DNA of 64,000 nucleotides from Streptomyces poonensis (GTDB lineage: Bacteria; Actinomycetota; Actinomycetes; Streptomycetales; Streptomycetaceae): positions 124,001 to 188,000 of the forward strand of contig NZ_BMVW01000011.1 in NCBI RefSeq assembly GCF_014650915.1, given 5' to 3'. Every line of letters starts with the position of its first letter. The stretch's first letter is position 1. Position numbers and translations under genes: made by a program. The notes below the pieces were generated by a model that was given only the letters and a program-made list of their open reading frames with translations, ran no database searches and was not told where the DNA came from. Below are positions 34,291 to 41,691 of the stretch, piece by piece.

Positions 34291-34584
34291 CTAGAACTCG
34301 TAGTCGGCGATCACCCAGGTGGCGAACTCGCGCCACAGCGCGACGCCCGCCTGGTGCGCCGGGTGCTCGATGTACCGCTGGAGGGCGTCCTTGTCGTCGA
34401 CCGCCGAGTTGATCGCGAAGTCGTACGCGATGGGCCGGTCGGTGATGTTCCAGTCGCACTCCCAGAAGCGCAGCTCGTCGATCTGGCCGCCGAGGGCGCG
34501 GAAGGCCTCGACGCCCTGCACGACGCGCGGGTCGTCGCGCTCGACGCCCTCGTTGAGCTTGAAGAGGACCAGGTGGCGGATCAT
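34291..34584 (-). CDS. Dabb (stress-responsive A/B barrel) protein
   Basis: 97 residues, ATG at 34584 after a GGAG-type site. The full-length Dabb fold is evident: MIRHLVLFKLNEGVERDDPR, VEAFRALGGQIDELRFWECD, then RYIEHPAHQAGVALWREFAT. These are dimeric ferredoxin-like barrels; some are cyclases or stress proteins but most lack a known substrate. Downstream of a small membrane protein on the same strand (45 bp), possibly an operon. Confidence 0.85.
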   Translation of the reverse strand: MIRHLVLFKLNEGVERDDPRVVQGVEAFRALGGQIDELRFWECDWNITDRPIAYDFAINSAVDDKDALQRYIEHPAHQAGVALWREFATWVIADYEF

Positions 34585-34629
34585 GGGCGCTCCCAGGAGG
34601 CGGTGCGGTGTACCGGGTGGTTCTCGGGG

Positions 34630-34806
34630 TCACTCGCCCCCGTTGGCGACCCACGTCATGAAATCGCCGACGGACTGGGCGGCACTGGAGATGCCCTCGA
34701 ACCCTATCTGGACGTAGTCGGCCGCCTTGGCCGGGTCCGTGATGATCACGTAGAGGACGAAGACCACGAGCACGTACAGCGCGATCTTCTTGGCCTGCAC
34801 CGTCAC
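34630..34806 (-). CDS. Small membrane protein
   Basis: 58 residues from GTG at 34806 (VTVQAKKIALYVLVVFVLYV), preceded by GGGGAT; the frame to 34887 would add a non-conserved-looking leader. One N-terminal membrane helix (about 8-25) and an extracellular or periplasm-side tail ITDPAKAADYVQIGFEGISS plus GDFMTWVANGGE. Function unknown. Same strand and close to the Dabb gene. Confidence 0.7.
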   Translation of the reverse strand: MTVQAKKIALYVLVVFVLYVIITDPAKAADYVQIGFEGISSAAQSVGDFMTWVANGGE

Positions 34807-34842
34807 CGCGGCATCCCCCGTCTCCCTCGCCCCGTGGGCCCC

Positions 34843-34870
34843 TGTTGCCCGGCGGCTGTTGCCCGGCGGC
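34843..34870. repeat. 14-bp direct repeat
   Basis: TGTTGCCCGGCGGC occurs twice in tandem (34843-34856, 34857-34870), just upstream of the small membrane protein gene. Confidence 0.75.
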
Positions 34871-35042
34871 GAGTGTATCCCGGTCATGTGTTCGCAGGAA
34901 CGGAATGATCGCGTACGCCCACGATGTCCTCACCCGGTGGCCTCGGGACGGGACGCATGACATGGCCGGGATCGCGGCGCCGCTCCCGGACGCGCCCGGA
35001 GTCCGGCTTCCGGACCGGCCGGGCCCGGTGAACGTCACCCCG

Positions 35043-35249
35043 TCACAGGCGATCGCCGCGTTCGCCGCCGGTCTGTACGTCGTCGCCCCGCTCGCCCTCC
35101 GCCTGGGAAGGCTCGGTCCTGGGCACCTCGGGGCGCTGCTTCCTCGCCGACCGCTCGGCCGACCGCTCGCCCGCGTCGTCGCGCTCGCCCTCGGCCTGCG
35201 ACGGCGTGTCCGAGTACCAGGTGCCGTTGTCCGGGACTTCGGGTTCCAT
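35043..35249 (-). CDS. Small, very hydrophilic hypothetical protein
   Basis: 68 residues, ATG at 35249 with an excellent AAGGAGG upstream. Sequence MEPEVPDNGTWYSDTPSQAE is followed by a Glu/Arg-rich low-complexity body in which SQAEGERDD and SQAEGERGDD repeat, so it is probably disordered. No hydrophobic segment. Function unknown. It lies between the small membrane protein gene and tRNA-Ser(CGA), all on the minus strand. Confidence 0.6.
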   Translation of the reverse strand: MEPEVPDNGTWYSDTPSQAEGERDDAGERSAERSARKQRPEVPRTEPSQAEGERGDDVQTGGERGDRL

Positions 35250-35336
35250 GACGGCCCTCCTTCGTCGCTGACCTCCATGCTCCCCCTTCCGGGGGATCAC
35301 GGCACCTCGGCACGGAACCGGCGACGGAGACGCGCG

Positions 35337-35365
35337 AAGGGTCCGGCTCATCGAGCCGGACCCTT
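35337..35365 (-). terminator. Terminator of tRNA-Ser(CGA)
   Basis: AAGGGTCCGGCTC (35337-35349) and GAGCCGGACCCTT (35353-35365), perfect 13-bp arms with loop ATC, 9 bp beyond the tRNA end. Confidence 0.9.
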
Positions 35366-35374
35366 CGTCATCTG

Positions 35375-35459
35375 CGGTAGCGGAGGGATTTGAACCCTCG
35401 GTGACTTGCGCCACACTCGCTTTCGAGGCGAGCTCCTTCGGCCGCTCGGACACGCTACC
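35375..35459 (-). tRNA. tRNA-Ser (anticodon CGA)
   Basis: On the minus strand GGTAGCG pairs with CGCTACC; anticodon stem CTCGC/GCGAG encloses CTCGAAA, anticodon CGA. A long variable arm (GTGTGGCGCAAGTCACCG) marks class II. T arm GAGGG-TTCAAAT-CCCTC. It reads UCG codons. Confidence 0.96.
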
Positions 35460-35535
35460 GAGGGAGACCCTACCCCAAGGTGGGCCGTGCTCTGAAATCG
35501 TTTGGGGATGAGGCCCGCGCGGCAGCCGGCGCGGG

Positions 35536-35991
35536 TCAGCGGGCGCGGAAGAAACCGGTGAGGAGCCGGGCGCACTCGTCGGCGAGCACGCCCTCGATCA
35601 CCTCGGGCCGGTGGTTGAGACGCCGGTCCCGTACGACGTCCCACAGGGACCCCGTCGCGCCGGCCTTCTCGTCACGGGCGCCGTAGACCACCCGGTCGAC
35701 CCGGGACTGCACGAGGGCGCCCGCGCACATCGTGCACGGTTCCAGGGTGACGACGAGGGTGCAGCCGGTGAGCCGCCACTCGCCCAGCGCCGCGGCGGCG
35801 CGGCGGATCGCCAGTACCTCCGCGTGGGCCGTGGGGTCGCCGGTGGCCTCACGCTCGTTGTGCCCGGCGGACAGCACGGTCGTACCGTCCGCGGCCAGGA
35901 CGACGGCGCCGACCGGGACGTCTCCGCCCGCGTCGGCGCGGCCGGCCTCGTCCAGGGCGAGCCGCATCGCGTCCCGCCAGCGGTCGCGCAC
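35536..35991 (-). CDS. tadA: tRNA adenosine deaminase TadA
   Basis: 151 residues from GTG at 35991. The zinc deaminase site is complete: HAEVLAIRRAAAALGEWRLT (His ligand and catalytic Glu) and TLEPCTMCAGALVQSRVDRV (two Cys ligands). TadA deaminates A34 to inosine in tRNA-Arg(ACG), the gene for which is at 10845. The conserved NEREATGDPTAHAE and YGARDEKAGATGSL match bacterial TadA rather than guanine or cytosine deaminases. It follows the gene for its associated protein by 65 bp on the same strand. A start further upstream cannot be excluded as the ribosome site is weak. Confidence 0.92.
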   Translation of the reverse strand: MRDRWRDAMRLALDEAGRADAGGDVPVGAVVLAADGTTVLSAGHNEREATGDPTAHAEVLAIRRAAAALGEWRLTGCTLVVTLEPCTMCAGALVQSRVDRVVYGARDEKAGATGSLWDVVRDRRLNHRPEVIEGVLADECARLLTGFFRAR

Positions 35992-36056
35992 CGGGTCCGG
36001 GGGCGGCTGGTCGCCGCCCCGGTGGACCCGGCGGTGGGCGTCCTGGTCGTCAGGCC

Positions 36057-36584
36057 TCAGCGGACCGTCTCCAGGACCTCCGAGGCACCCAGCGCCTCGG
36101 CGATCGAGCTGAGCGCGTCGTCCGCGTCGAGGGAGCGCAGCTCCTTCTCGCCGACGCCGAGGTCGTCGAGCACCTCGCTGTCGCCGACCGGGCCGTGCGG
36201 CACCGCGGTGTCGGAGGCCGCGCCGTCGTCGTCGCTCTCGGGCTCACCGTCCTCCGTGCCGTCGAGGTCGAGGGAGTCCAGGTCGGCGCCGTCGTCGCCG
36301 GGCTCCCGTCCGAGCAGCTCGTCCGTGAGGAGGATCTCGCCGTACGAGCTGCGGGCCGCCGCGGCGGCGTCCGAGACGTAGATACGAGGGTCGTCCTCGC
36401 CGTCCAAGCGGACGACGCCGAACCACGCGTCCTCCTGCTCGATGAGTACGAGCACCGTGTCCTCGTCGACCGAGGCGTCACGGGCCAGGTCGGTCAGATC
36501 CGACAGGGTCTCCACATCGTCGAGCTCTGTGTCGCTCGCTTCCCACCCGTCTTCGGTGCGCGCGAGCAGTGCGGCGAAGTACAC
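36057..36584 (-). CDS. tRNA adenosine deaminase-associated protein
   Basis: 175 residues from GTG at 36584 (VYFAALLARTEDGWEASDTE), chosen because GGGAGAG lies 5 bases upstream; ATG at 36605 would add seven residues. An N-terminal alpha/beta domain (DTELDDVETLSDLTDLARDA, SVDEDTVLVLIEQEDAWFGV) precedes an acidic low-complexity segment (DLDSLDLDGTEDGEPESDDD) and a C-terminal helix pair (LRSLDADDALSSIAEALGAS). The family is actinobacterial and named for its constant position next to tadA. No biochemical function is established. Confidence 0.85.
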   Translation of the reverse strand: MYFAALLARTEDGWEASDTELDDVETLSDLTDLARDASVDEDTVLVLIEQEDAWFGVVRLDGEDDPRIYVSDAAAAARSSYGEILLTDELLGREPGDDGADLDSLDLDGTEDGEPESDDDGAASDTAVPHGPVGDSEVLDDLGVGEKELRSLDADDALSSIAEALGASEVLETVR

Positions 36585-36640
36585 CGTGACTCTCCCACTG
36601 GTCATAGGTGTGCCGGTTGGGGGTCCCCCCGGCGGAGGTT

Positions 36641-36675
36641 GTGGGCGGGGAGTGCATGCTCCGAGCCCCGCCCAC
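36641..36675. other. Inverted repeat in the tadA upstream region
   Basis: GTGGGCGGGG (36641-36650) and CCCCGCCCAC (36666-36675) with a 15-nt interval; GGGGGTCCCCCC (36619-36630) stands just before. This resembles the small palindromic insert at 40563. The rest of the 391-bp region 36585-36975 shows no gene. Confidence 0.5.
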
Positions 36676-36975
36676 TCGGAATCGTGGCAGAAACAGCGCG
36701 CTCAGGGGACGTCTTCGCCGCCCTGTGTCCCTTCCCCCTTTCGATCGGTCACCCGCTCCCGGAAGGGCCGGCCGCGCGCTCGTCGCCGCCTGATGGTGAT
36801 CGTACGCGGCTCGGGCGCCGCATCAGTACGCGGTCGGTCCGTGGCGGTGCGTTGCCGCCGGATGCCGTAGTGGGACGGCGGGCCGCGCCGACGGGACGGC
36901 TGTGACAGGACGGCGGTGGTGGGACGGCAGTGGCGGGACGACGACGGAAACGCGTGCCGGGCGGTGGGCTCGCGG

Positions 36976-37176
36976 CTACCAGCGGAAGGTGCGCATGCGC
37001 ATCGCCCGGCGGAGCCGTGCCGTCTTGGCGCGGCGTGGCTGGACCCGGGCCCGCAGCTCCCTGGCCTCCGCCAGCTCCCGCAGGAACTGGGCCCGGCGCC
37101 TTCTGCGCTCGGCCTCGGTCTCCGGCTCCTCCGGGGACCCGCCGTGCGGTCCCTCGTCCACGTCCGGCACAGGCAC
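36976..37176 (-). CDS. Small basic conserved protein upstream of upp
   Basis: 66 residues from GTG at 37176. An acidic/Pro-rich start (VPVPDVDEGPHGGSPEEPET) leads to a strongly basic helix EAERRRRRAQFLRELAEARE and LRARVQPRRAKTARLRRAMR, ending MRTFRW. I recall near-identical small proteins divergent from upp in many Streptomyces, which supports a real gene; the heptad-like Leu/Ala spacing suggests a coiled coil or nucleic-acid binding. Function unknown. Confidence 0.7.
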   Translation of the reverse strand: MPVPDVDEGPHGGSPEEPETEAERRRRRAQFLRELAEARELRARVQPRRAKTARLRRAMRMRTFRW

Positions 37177-37308
37177 ACCACCCCACTTAGGTTCCTCCCA
37201 CTTTCCCTCCGACGGGGGGTTTGATGCCAGCGGGCGGGTGATCCCCACGGCGGGGCCTTGCCCGGCGCGGCGGCGGTGGGCCCCGGCGGCCCGGATACCC
37301 TGGGGGAC

Positions 37309-37944
37309 ATGCGTCTCCATGTCGTCGACCACCCCCTGGTCGCTCACAAGCTCACCACGCTGCGCGACCAGCGCACCGACTCCCCGACCTTCCGCCGGCT
37401 GGCCGACGAGCTCGTCACCCTGCTCGCCTACGAGGCCACCCGGGACGTGCGCACCGAGCAGGTCGACATCGAGACGCCGGTCGCCCGCACCACCGGCGTC
37501 AAGCTCTCCCACCCCCGCCCGCTGGTGGTGCCGATCCTGCGCGCCGGTCTCGGCATGCTGGACGGCATGGTCCGGCTGCTGCCGACCGCCGAGGTGGGCT
37601 TCCTGGGCATGGTGCGCAACGAGGAGACGCTCCAGGCGTCCACGTACGCCACCCGGATGCCGGACGACCTCTCCGGACGCCAGGTGTACGTCCTCGACCC
37701 GATGCTCGCCACGGGCGGCACCCTGGTCGCGGCGATCCAGGAGCTGATCGGGCGCGGCGCCGACGATGTGACGGCGGTGGTGCTCCTCGCCTCTCCGGAG
37801 GGCGTCGAGGTCATGGAGCGCGATCTGGCGGGCACGCCGGTGACCGTCGTGACGGCGTCCGTGGACGAGCGCCTCAACGAGCACGGATACATCGTGCCGG
37901 GCCTGGGCGACGCGGGGGACCGGATGTACGGGGCGGCCGAGTAG
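37309..37944 (+). CDS. upp: Uracil phosphoribosyltransferase
   Basis: 211 residues, ATG at 37309 with GGGGGA upstream. It makes UMP from uracil and PRPP (pyrimidine salvage). Family landmarks: HPLVAHKLTTLRDQRTDSPT, KLSHPRPLVVPILRAGLGM, the PRPP-binding loop VYVLDPMLATGGTLVAAIQE and the C-terminal uracil-binding YIVPGLGDAGDRMYG. Length is normal. Cytoplasmic. The divergent neighbour is the small basic protein, the convergent one a LytR_C protein. Confidence 0.96.
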   Translation: MRLHVVDHPLVAHKLTTLRDQRTDSPTFRRLADELVTLLAYEATRDVRTEQVDIETPVARTTGVKLSHPRPLVVPILRAGLGMLDGMVRLLPTAEVGFLGMVRNEETLQASTYATRMPDDLSGRQVYVLDPMLATGGTLVAAIQELIGRGADDVTAVVLLASPEGVEVMERDLAGTPVTVVTASVDERLNEHGYIVPGLGDAGDRMYGAAE

Positions 37945-37956
37945 CCGGCTCCCCGC

Positions 37957-38595
37957 TCAGCAGGAAGGCGTGGGCGTCGGCCGCGGCGCGGTCAGTGCGG
38001 CCAGGGCCTTGTCGGCGTCCGCCTTCGTCGACAGGGACTTGAAACGGTTGCCGATGATGAAGTCGACCTCGGTGGCCTTCGCACGGCTGTCGGTCTTCAG
38101 GTCGGCGCCCCGCAGCTGGGTGCCCAGTACGGGCAGTGCCGCGCCGGTGGCGGACTTCGCGCCGAGCAGGACGGCCGTGCCGGGGACCTTCTTGTCGTAC
38201 TCCTTGGAGGCGTTGGCCACCTCGCCGATGCGGAAGCCGCGCTTCTTCAGGCCGTCGGCGGTCTCCTTGGCGAGGCCGCTGCGCGGGGTCGCGTTGAACA
38301 CGTTGACCGTGATCTGGGCCGGCTTCGGCAGGGACTTCGCGGCCGGCGTGGGGGACGGGCGCGTGGCCGGGCGCGTCATGCAGGACGGCTTCGTGCTTGT
38401 CACCGTCTTGTTGTCGCCGCCTGAGAAGACGTCGATGAGCTGCAGGGTTCCCCAGCTGATGAGTCCGGCCACCACCACGGACGCCACGATCACGAGCACG
38501 AGCCGGGGGCGCCTCTTGGGCCGGCGCATCCGCGGGTACTTGTCCCCCGTGATCCGGTACTCGCCGCCCATGCCGGGAGGAGTCAGCATGCTCAT
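37957..38595 (-). CDS. Membrane-anchored LytR C-terminal-domain protein
   Basis: 212 residues, ATG at 38595 (MSMLTPPGMGGEYRITGDKY); the second ATG at 38589 is an alternative. Cytoplasmic basic patch RMRRPKRRPR, one membrane helix LVLVIVASVVVAGLISWGTL (about 32-52), a Thr/Pro/Lys linker, then a LytR_C domain about 92-205: ITVNVFNATPRSGLAKETAD, LKKRGFRIGEVANASKEYDK and PVLGTQLRGADLKTDSRAKA. LytR_C domains accompany LCP cell-wall ligases; here the LCP catalytic domain is absent, so a wall-binding or partner role is inferred. Confidence 0.85.
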   Translation of the reverse strand: MSMLTPPGMGGEYRITGDKYPRMRRPKRRPRLVLVIVASVVVAGLISWGTLQLIDVFSGGDNKTVTSTKPSCMTRPATRPSPTPAAKSLPKPAQITVNVFNATPRSGLAKETADGLKKRGFRIGEVANASKEYDKKVPGTAVLLGAKSATGAALPVLGTQLRGADLKTDSRAKATEVDFIIGNRFKSLSTKADADKALAALTAPRPTPTPSC

Positions 38596-38745
38596 GGGCG
38601 CAGCGTAGTGCGCCGGGGCGGCGATGCCTACTAGATGATCATTGGCGCGTGTGCACGCCAACCCGAAAGGGCCAATGACCGGGAAGGCCCCTGGCACCGC
38701 ATGGGGCCGGGGTGGCCGGGGGCCCGGTGCTCGGTGTCCGGGTGG

Positions 38746-39042
38746 TCAGTCGAGTTCGAGGACGCGCGCGTGCAGCACCTGGCGCTGCTGGAGTGCGGCG
38801 CGTACGGCACGGTGCAGGCCGTCCTCCAGGTACAGGTCGCCCTGCCACTTCACGACGTGGGCGAACAGGTCGCCGTAGAACGTCGAGTCCTCGGCCAGGA
38901 GTGTCTCCAGGTCGAGCTGCTGCTTCGTGGTCACGAGCTGATCGAGGCGGACCGGGCGCGGCGCGACGTCCGCCCACTGCCGGGTGCTTTCCCGGCCGTG
39001 GTCGGGGTACGGCCGGCCGTTTCCGATGCGCTTGAAGATCAC
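38746..39042 (-). CDS. Conserved actinobacterial protein with ParB-like DGLHR motif
   Basis: 98 residues, ATG at 39042. Reads MIFKRIGNGRPYPDHGREST, then VRLDQLVTTKQQLDLETLLA and KWQGDLYLEDGLHRAVRAAL. The VRLDQL start and the DGLHRxxRA box resemble the ParB/sulfiredoxin-like N domain, shortened, without the CTPase/HTH parts of ParB. I recall this protein as strongly conserved in Streptomyces, sometimes annotated as an antitoxin; no toxin gene is adjacent. Function unknown. Confidence 0.75.
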   Translation of the reverse strand: MIFKRIGNGRPYPDHGRESTRQWADVAPRPVRLDQLVTTKQQLDLETLLAEDSTFYGDLFAHVVKWQGDLYLEDGLHRAVRAALQQRQVLHARVLELD

Positions 39043-39571
39043 ACGGAAAGCCTACCGGTCCAGACGTTCCGGGCGCAGCCATGGCGCCGGAGTGCGACGC
39101 CGGAAAAGGTGCCGCAGAGAGGGGCGAAGCGGGTCAATCTTCGTACGCCGGACGGGGGCATTTGGTCGTCCGGACCTCGGATCCGGGTGTCCGGACCGTG
39201 GAACAGGGTCCCGGCGGGCGACGGAGATCCAGCAGTGTTGCCCGAGGCGGCACCGGCCCATGACATGGGCCCATGACACTGGCCCACGACATGGGCCATG
39301 GCGCGGCCCTGCCGCACTGTCTGCCCCCGAGTCAGGCACGGAACGTGGGCGGCGAGTTCGGAGCGGCGAGTCAGGAGCGACGAGTTCCGAGCGCGGAGGC
39401 CGGTGTGATGCCCGGCGTGGGCGCTGTCGCGCAGGCCGGTGCGGAGCCCGTGGTGATTCGCCCGAAAGGAAGCGGGGCCTTCTTGCGCTGCCCCCTTTCG
39501 GTGTGCATCCGAAAGGGGACAGCGGGCGGCCGCGCGCGGGGGCGACGGGGCCCCGCGCGTCGGCTCGGACA
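39043..39571. other. 529-bp gene-poor stretch with minisatellites and a hairpin
   Basis: It holds three 13-bp units of GGCCCATGACATG type (39255-39293), three 14-bp units of GGCGAGTTCGGAGC type (39351-39392), and a perfect hairpin CCCCTTTCGG/CCGAAAGGGG (39492-39501, 39509-39518), likely the terminator of the small gene ending at 39572. No frame here has a plausible start, ribosome site and composition. Confidence 0.6.
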
Positions 39572-39706
39572 TCAGTCGTGTGCGGGGGCCTTCGGTGGCC
39601 GCTGTGCCTGTGGGTGTGCGGGGGCCGGAGAGGGCTTGCGGGCGCTGCGGCGGGCCGCCTCCGCGCGGAGGAGGGCGCGCAGGACGGCGTAGGGGTCGTT
39701 CGGCAT
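39572..39706 (-). CDS. 44-residue hypothetical protein
   Basis: ATG at 39706 preceded by GGGAAGAG. Sequence MPNDPYAVLRALLRAEAARR then a Pro/Ala/Lys tail. The short N-terminal helix looks real and the ribosome site is good. It follows the secreted-protein gene by 56 bp. Function unknown. Confidence 0.5.
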   Translation of the reverse strand: MPNDPYAVLRALLRAEAARRSARKPSPAPAHPQAQRPPKAPAHD

Positions 39707-39762
39707 GGCTCTTCCCTGGGTGCGTGCTGAGGTGTCCGGCTGCCGGCGGAGGCGGGCGGCCG

Positions 39763-40110
39763 TCAGCAGCGCAGGACCACCGAGCGCCGGATGAGCAGGG
39801 CGTACGGGGCAGGCGGCGGGAGGAGAAGGGGAGCGCGCTCCGCGTCCTGCCTGCGCGGATGTGCCGGAGGAGCGGGCGGTACGGGGCGCCGGGCGGCCGT
39901 CGGGCGGTGGGCCCGGCAGACCTGGCGGGCCGGGAAGCGGGCGGTGGACTCCAGGGCGTCCTGGTCGGCCGTCTCCGTGGTGACGGCGACCGCGGGGGCC
40001 GTGGCGGCCCCGGCGTGGGCGGCCGGCAGGAGCAGGGCGAGCAGCAGGAGGAGCACCCGCGGCCAGACGCACCGGCGTACGGTGCGCGGGGCGTGCGGGG
40101 CGGGGCTCAT
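39763..40110 (-). CDS. Small secreted Pro/Arg-rich protein
   Basis: 115 residues, ATG at 40110. Signal peptide: basic MSPAPHAPRTVRRCVWPR, hydrophobic VLLLLLALLLPAAHAGAATA, cleavage about residue 36. Mature part is short, with TARFPARQVCRAHRPTAARR and a Cys at the C-terminus (RRSVVLRC), and is very rich in Pro, Ala and Arg. No domain recognised. Same direction as the 44-residue gene. Confidence 0.6.
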   Translation of the reverse strand: MSPAPHAPRTVRRCVWPRVLLLLLALLLPAAHAGAATAPAVAVTTETADQDALESTARFPARQVCRAHRPTAARRPVPPAPPAHPRRQDAERAPLLLPPPAPYALLIRRSVVLRC

Positions 40111-40239
40111 GGGAGCTGCTCTCCCCCGAGCGGTGCCGGGCTCATCCCGTCGGCGCGGAGAACCGCCCGCTCGGCCCATCCGGTGTGGGCCACCCGGCGG
40201 AGGCGGGCGGCCGCCGCCGGGCGGGGGCGCGGTGAGCGG

Positions 40240-40856
40240 CTACTTCTTCGCGGCCTTCGCCGCCGCCTTCATCTCCTGCTTGTGCGCCCGGACCTTCGCC
40301 AGGGAGTCGGGTCCGGTGATGTCGGCGACCGAGCGGAAGGACTTCGGTTCGCCGTAGGAGCCGGCGGCCTCCCGCCAGCCCTCGGGCCGTACGCCGAGCT
40401 GCTTGCCGAGCAGGGCGAGGAAGATCTGGGCCTTCTGCCTGCCGAAGCCGGGCAGGTCCTGGAGCCGCTTCAGCAGTTCCCGGCCGCTGCCGGCGTCCGC
40501 CCAGACCTTGCTCGCGTCTCCGTCGTAGTGCTCGACCAGGTACTGGCACAGCTGCTGTACGCTCCCCCAAGCTCTTAAGGAGCAGGGGGGACCCCCATGG
40601 CCATCGACCCCGGATAGCGGTGCACGGCCGGTTTGCGGGAGAGCAGTTCCGTGAAGGCCTCCGGGTCGTACCCGGCGATCTCGTGCGCGTCCAGGTCGTC
40701 GGAGCCGAGCCGCTCGGCGATCGTGTACGGCCCCGCGAACGCCCACTCCATCGGGATCTGCTGGTCGAGCAGCATGCCGACGAGCGCGGCGAGCGGGCTG
40801 CGGCCGAGCAGTTCGTCGGCCTCGGGCCGCTGGGCGAGGTGCAGCGTGACGTCCAT
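40240..40856 (-). pseudogene. Interrupted HhH-GPD family DNA glycosylase gene
   Basis: From ATG at 40856 the frame reads MDVTLHLAQRPEADELLGRS and QQIPMEWAFAGPYTIAERLG up to KPAVHRYPGSMA, then meets a GC-rich palindromic insert with an in-frame TAA. Beyond it, in another frame, the same protein resumes: VQQLCQYLVEHYDGDASKVW, LQDLPGFGRQKAQIFLALLG (helix-hairpin-helix) and ITGPDSLAKVRAHKQEMKAA, ending at 40240. The uninterrupted protein would be about 195 residues, the usual length of this actinobacterial base-excision-repair family. Loss of the join should inactivate it unless the insert is a recent or assembly event. Confidence 0.82.
40563..40598. mobile_element. Small palindromic insertion in the glycosylase gene
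   Basis: About 36 bp (TCCCCCAAGCTCTTAAGGAG onward to GGGGGGACCCCCAT) with imperfect symmetry around TTAA and a GGGGGGACCCCC block. Similar GGGGGTCCCCC-containing short elements recur in Streptomyces genomes and, in this window, near 36619 and 31013-31075. It carries no gene, so it would be a non-autonomous element. Confidence 0.6.
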
Positions 40857-40880
40857 GCCCCGATCATCGCCCGCGGTCGC

Positions 40881-41609
40881 TCAGGTCGCGCGCCAGTACC
40901 CGAGCGCGTTCACCCGCTGCTTCGGCAGGGCCAGCTCCTTGCGGAAGTACGCCGTCAGGGAGCGGGTGGTGACCGTGTCGCAGGCGATCCAGACGTACGG
41001 GTCGGAGGTGCCCCTCAGCAGGTCCGGCGCGCCCGCCCGCACCTGTTCCACCAGGTGGGCGCCCCCGTCGAGGCGGGGGACCGGACGGAGGTCGTGGCGG
41101 TCCGGGTCCACGCTCAGGGGCAGGCCGTCCGTGCCGTCCGTGGTCTCGAACCAGACCGTCGCCGGGGCCGTGGGCAGCGCGGCGAGAAGGGAGTTGAGGG
41201 CGGGCAGCGAGGCCGGGTCGCCGATGGCCAGGACGTGGGACGGCGCCGGGTCGGGGTCGGTGAAGCCCGTGCCGTGGACGGTCGCCTCGACGGTGGCACC
41301 CGGCTGCGCGGTCCGTGCCCAGTCGCTCGCGCGCCCCTCGTGCAGCGCGAACTCCAGGCTGAAGGTGCCCGCGGCCGGATCGGGGTCGACCAGTGTGTAC
41401 GCCCGCTGGTGCGGCTTGCCGGCGCTGTCGAACCACAGCCGCACCCACATCGTCGGGTGGATGCCGGTCACCGCGAGCATGCCGCCGTCGGTGAGGTGCA
41501 CCCGGCGGTAGTGCGGGGTGACGTCCTCGGCCCCGGTCACCGTGAACACGAAGTCCTTGGCGCGCAGCAGCTTCAGTACCGCGCCCTCCCAGCCGTGACC
41601 CTGGCCCAT
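40881..41609 (-). CDS. Siderophore-interacting protein (FAD-dependent ferric reductase family)
   Basis: 242 residues from ATG at 41609 (MGQGHGWEGAVLKLLRAKDF); AAAGGTGAAG is the ribosome site, lost if the 41642 frame is used. N-terminal FAD-binding barrel: FVFTVTGAEDVTPHYRRVHL, then HQRAYTLVDPDPAAGTFSLE with the RxYT flavin motif and a GRASDWARTAQPGATVEATV phosphate-side stretch. C-terminal NAD(P)H-like domain: APSHVLAIGDPASLPALNSL and DPYVWIACDTVTTRSLTAYF. Members reduce ferric siderophores to release iron in the cytoplasm. The iron box at 41654 lies 45 bp upstream, so it should be repressed by DmdR/IdeR when iron is ample. Confidence 0.9.
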   Translation of the reverse strand: MGQGHGWEGAVLKLLRAKDFVFTVTGAEDVTPHYRRVHLTDGGMLAVTGIHPTMWVRLWFDSAGKPHQRAYTLVDPDPAAGTFSLEFALHEGRASDWARTAQPGATVEATVHGTGFTDPDPAPSHVLAIGDPASLPALNSLLAALPTAPATVWFETTDGTDGLPLSVDPDRHDLRPVPRLDGGAHLVEQVRAGAPDLLRGTSDPYVWIACDTVTTRSLTAYFRKELALPKQRVNALGYWRAT

Positions 41610-41653
41610 CGCGTCTTCACCTTTCGCGTACGCTTCCGCCACAGTGCGTGGAG

Positions 41654-41672
41654 TTAGGGGAGCCTAACCTAG
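41654..41672. promoter_or_regulatory. Iron box (DmdR/IdeR operator) between divergent genes
   Basis: TTAGGGGAGCCTAACCTAG matches the TTAGGTTAGGCTAACCTAA consensus at 15 of 19 positions (hand count). It lies 45 bp from the siderophore-interacting protein start and 20 bp before the acylase GTG, so it could control both directions. Confidence 0.8.
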
Positions 41673-41691
41673 AACCTAGGGGTGACACAGG

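Noticed and set aside
34845..35393. 182-codon plus frame overlapping the small hydrophilic gene and tRNA-Ser(CGA) terminator
   Set aside because: It overlaps a minus-strand frame with a very good ribosome site and a tRNA terminator; composition resembles a shadow.
36619..36675. Riboswitch or attenuator upstream of the tadA-associated gene
   Set aside because: Only GC-rich inverted repeats are visible, with no known aptamer core; more like the small palindromic repeat family.
39039..39572. 177-codon minus frame as a gene
   Set aside because: No ribosome site, low-complexity His/Arg/Ser composition, and crossed by minisatellites and a hairpin.
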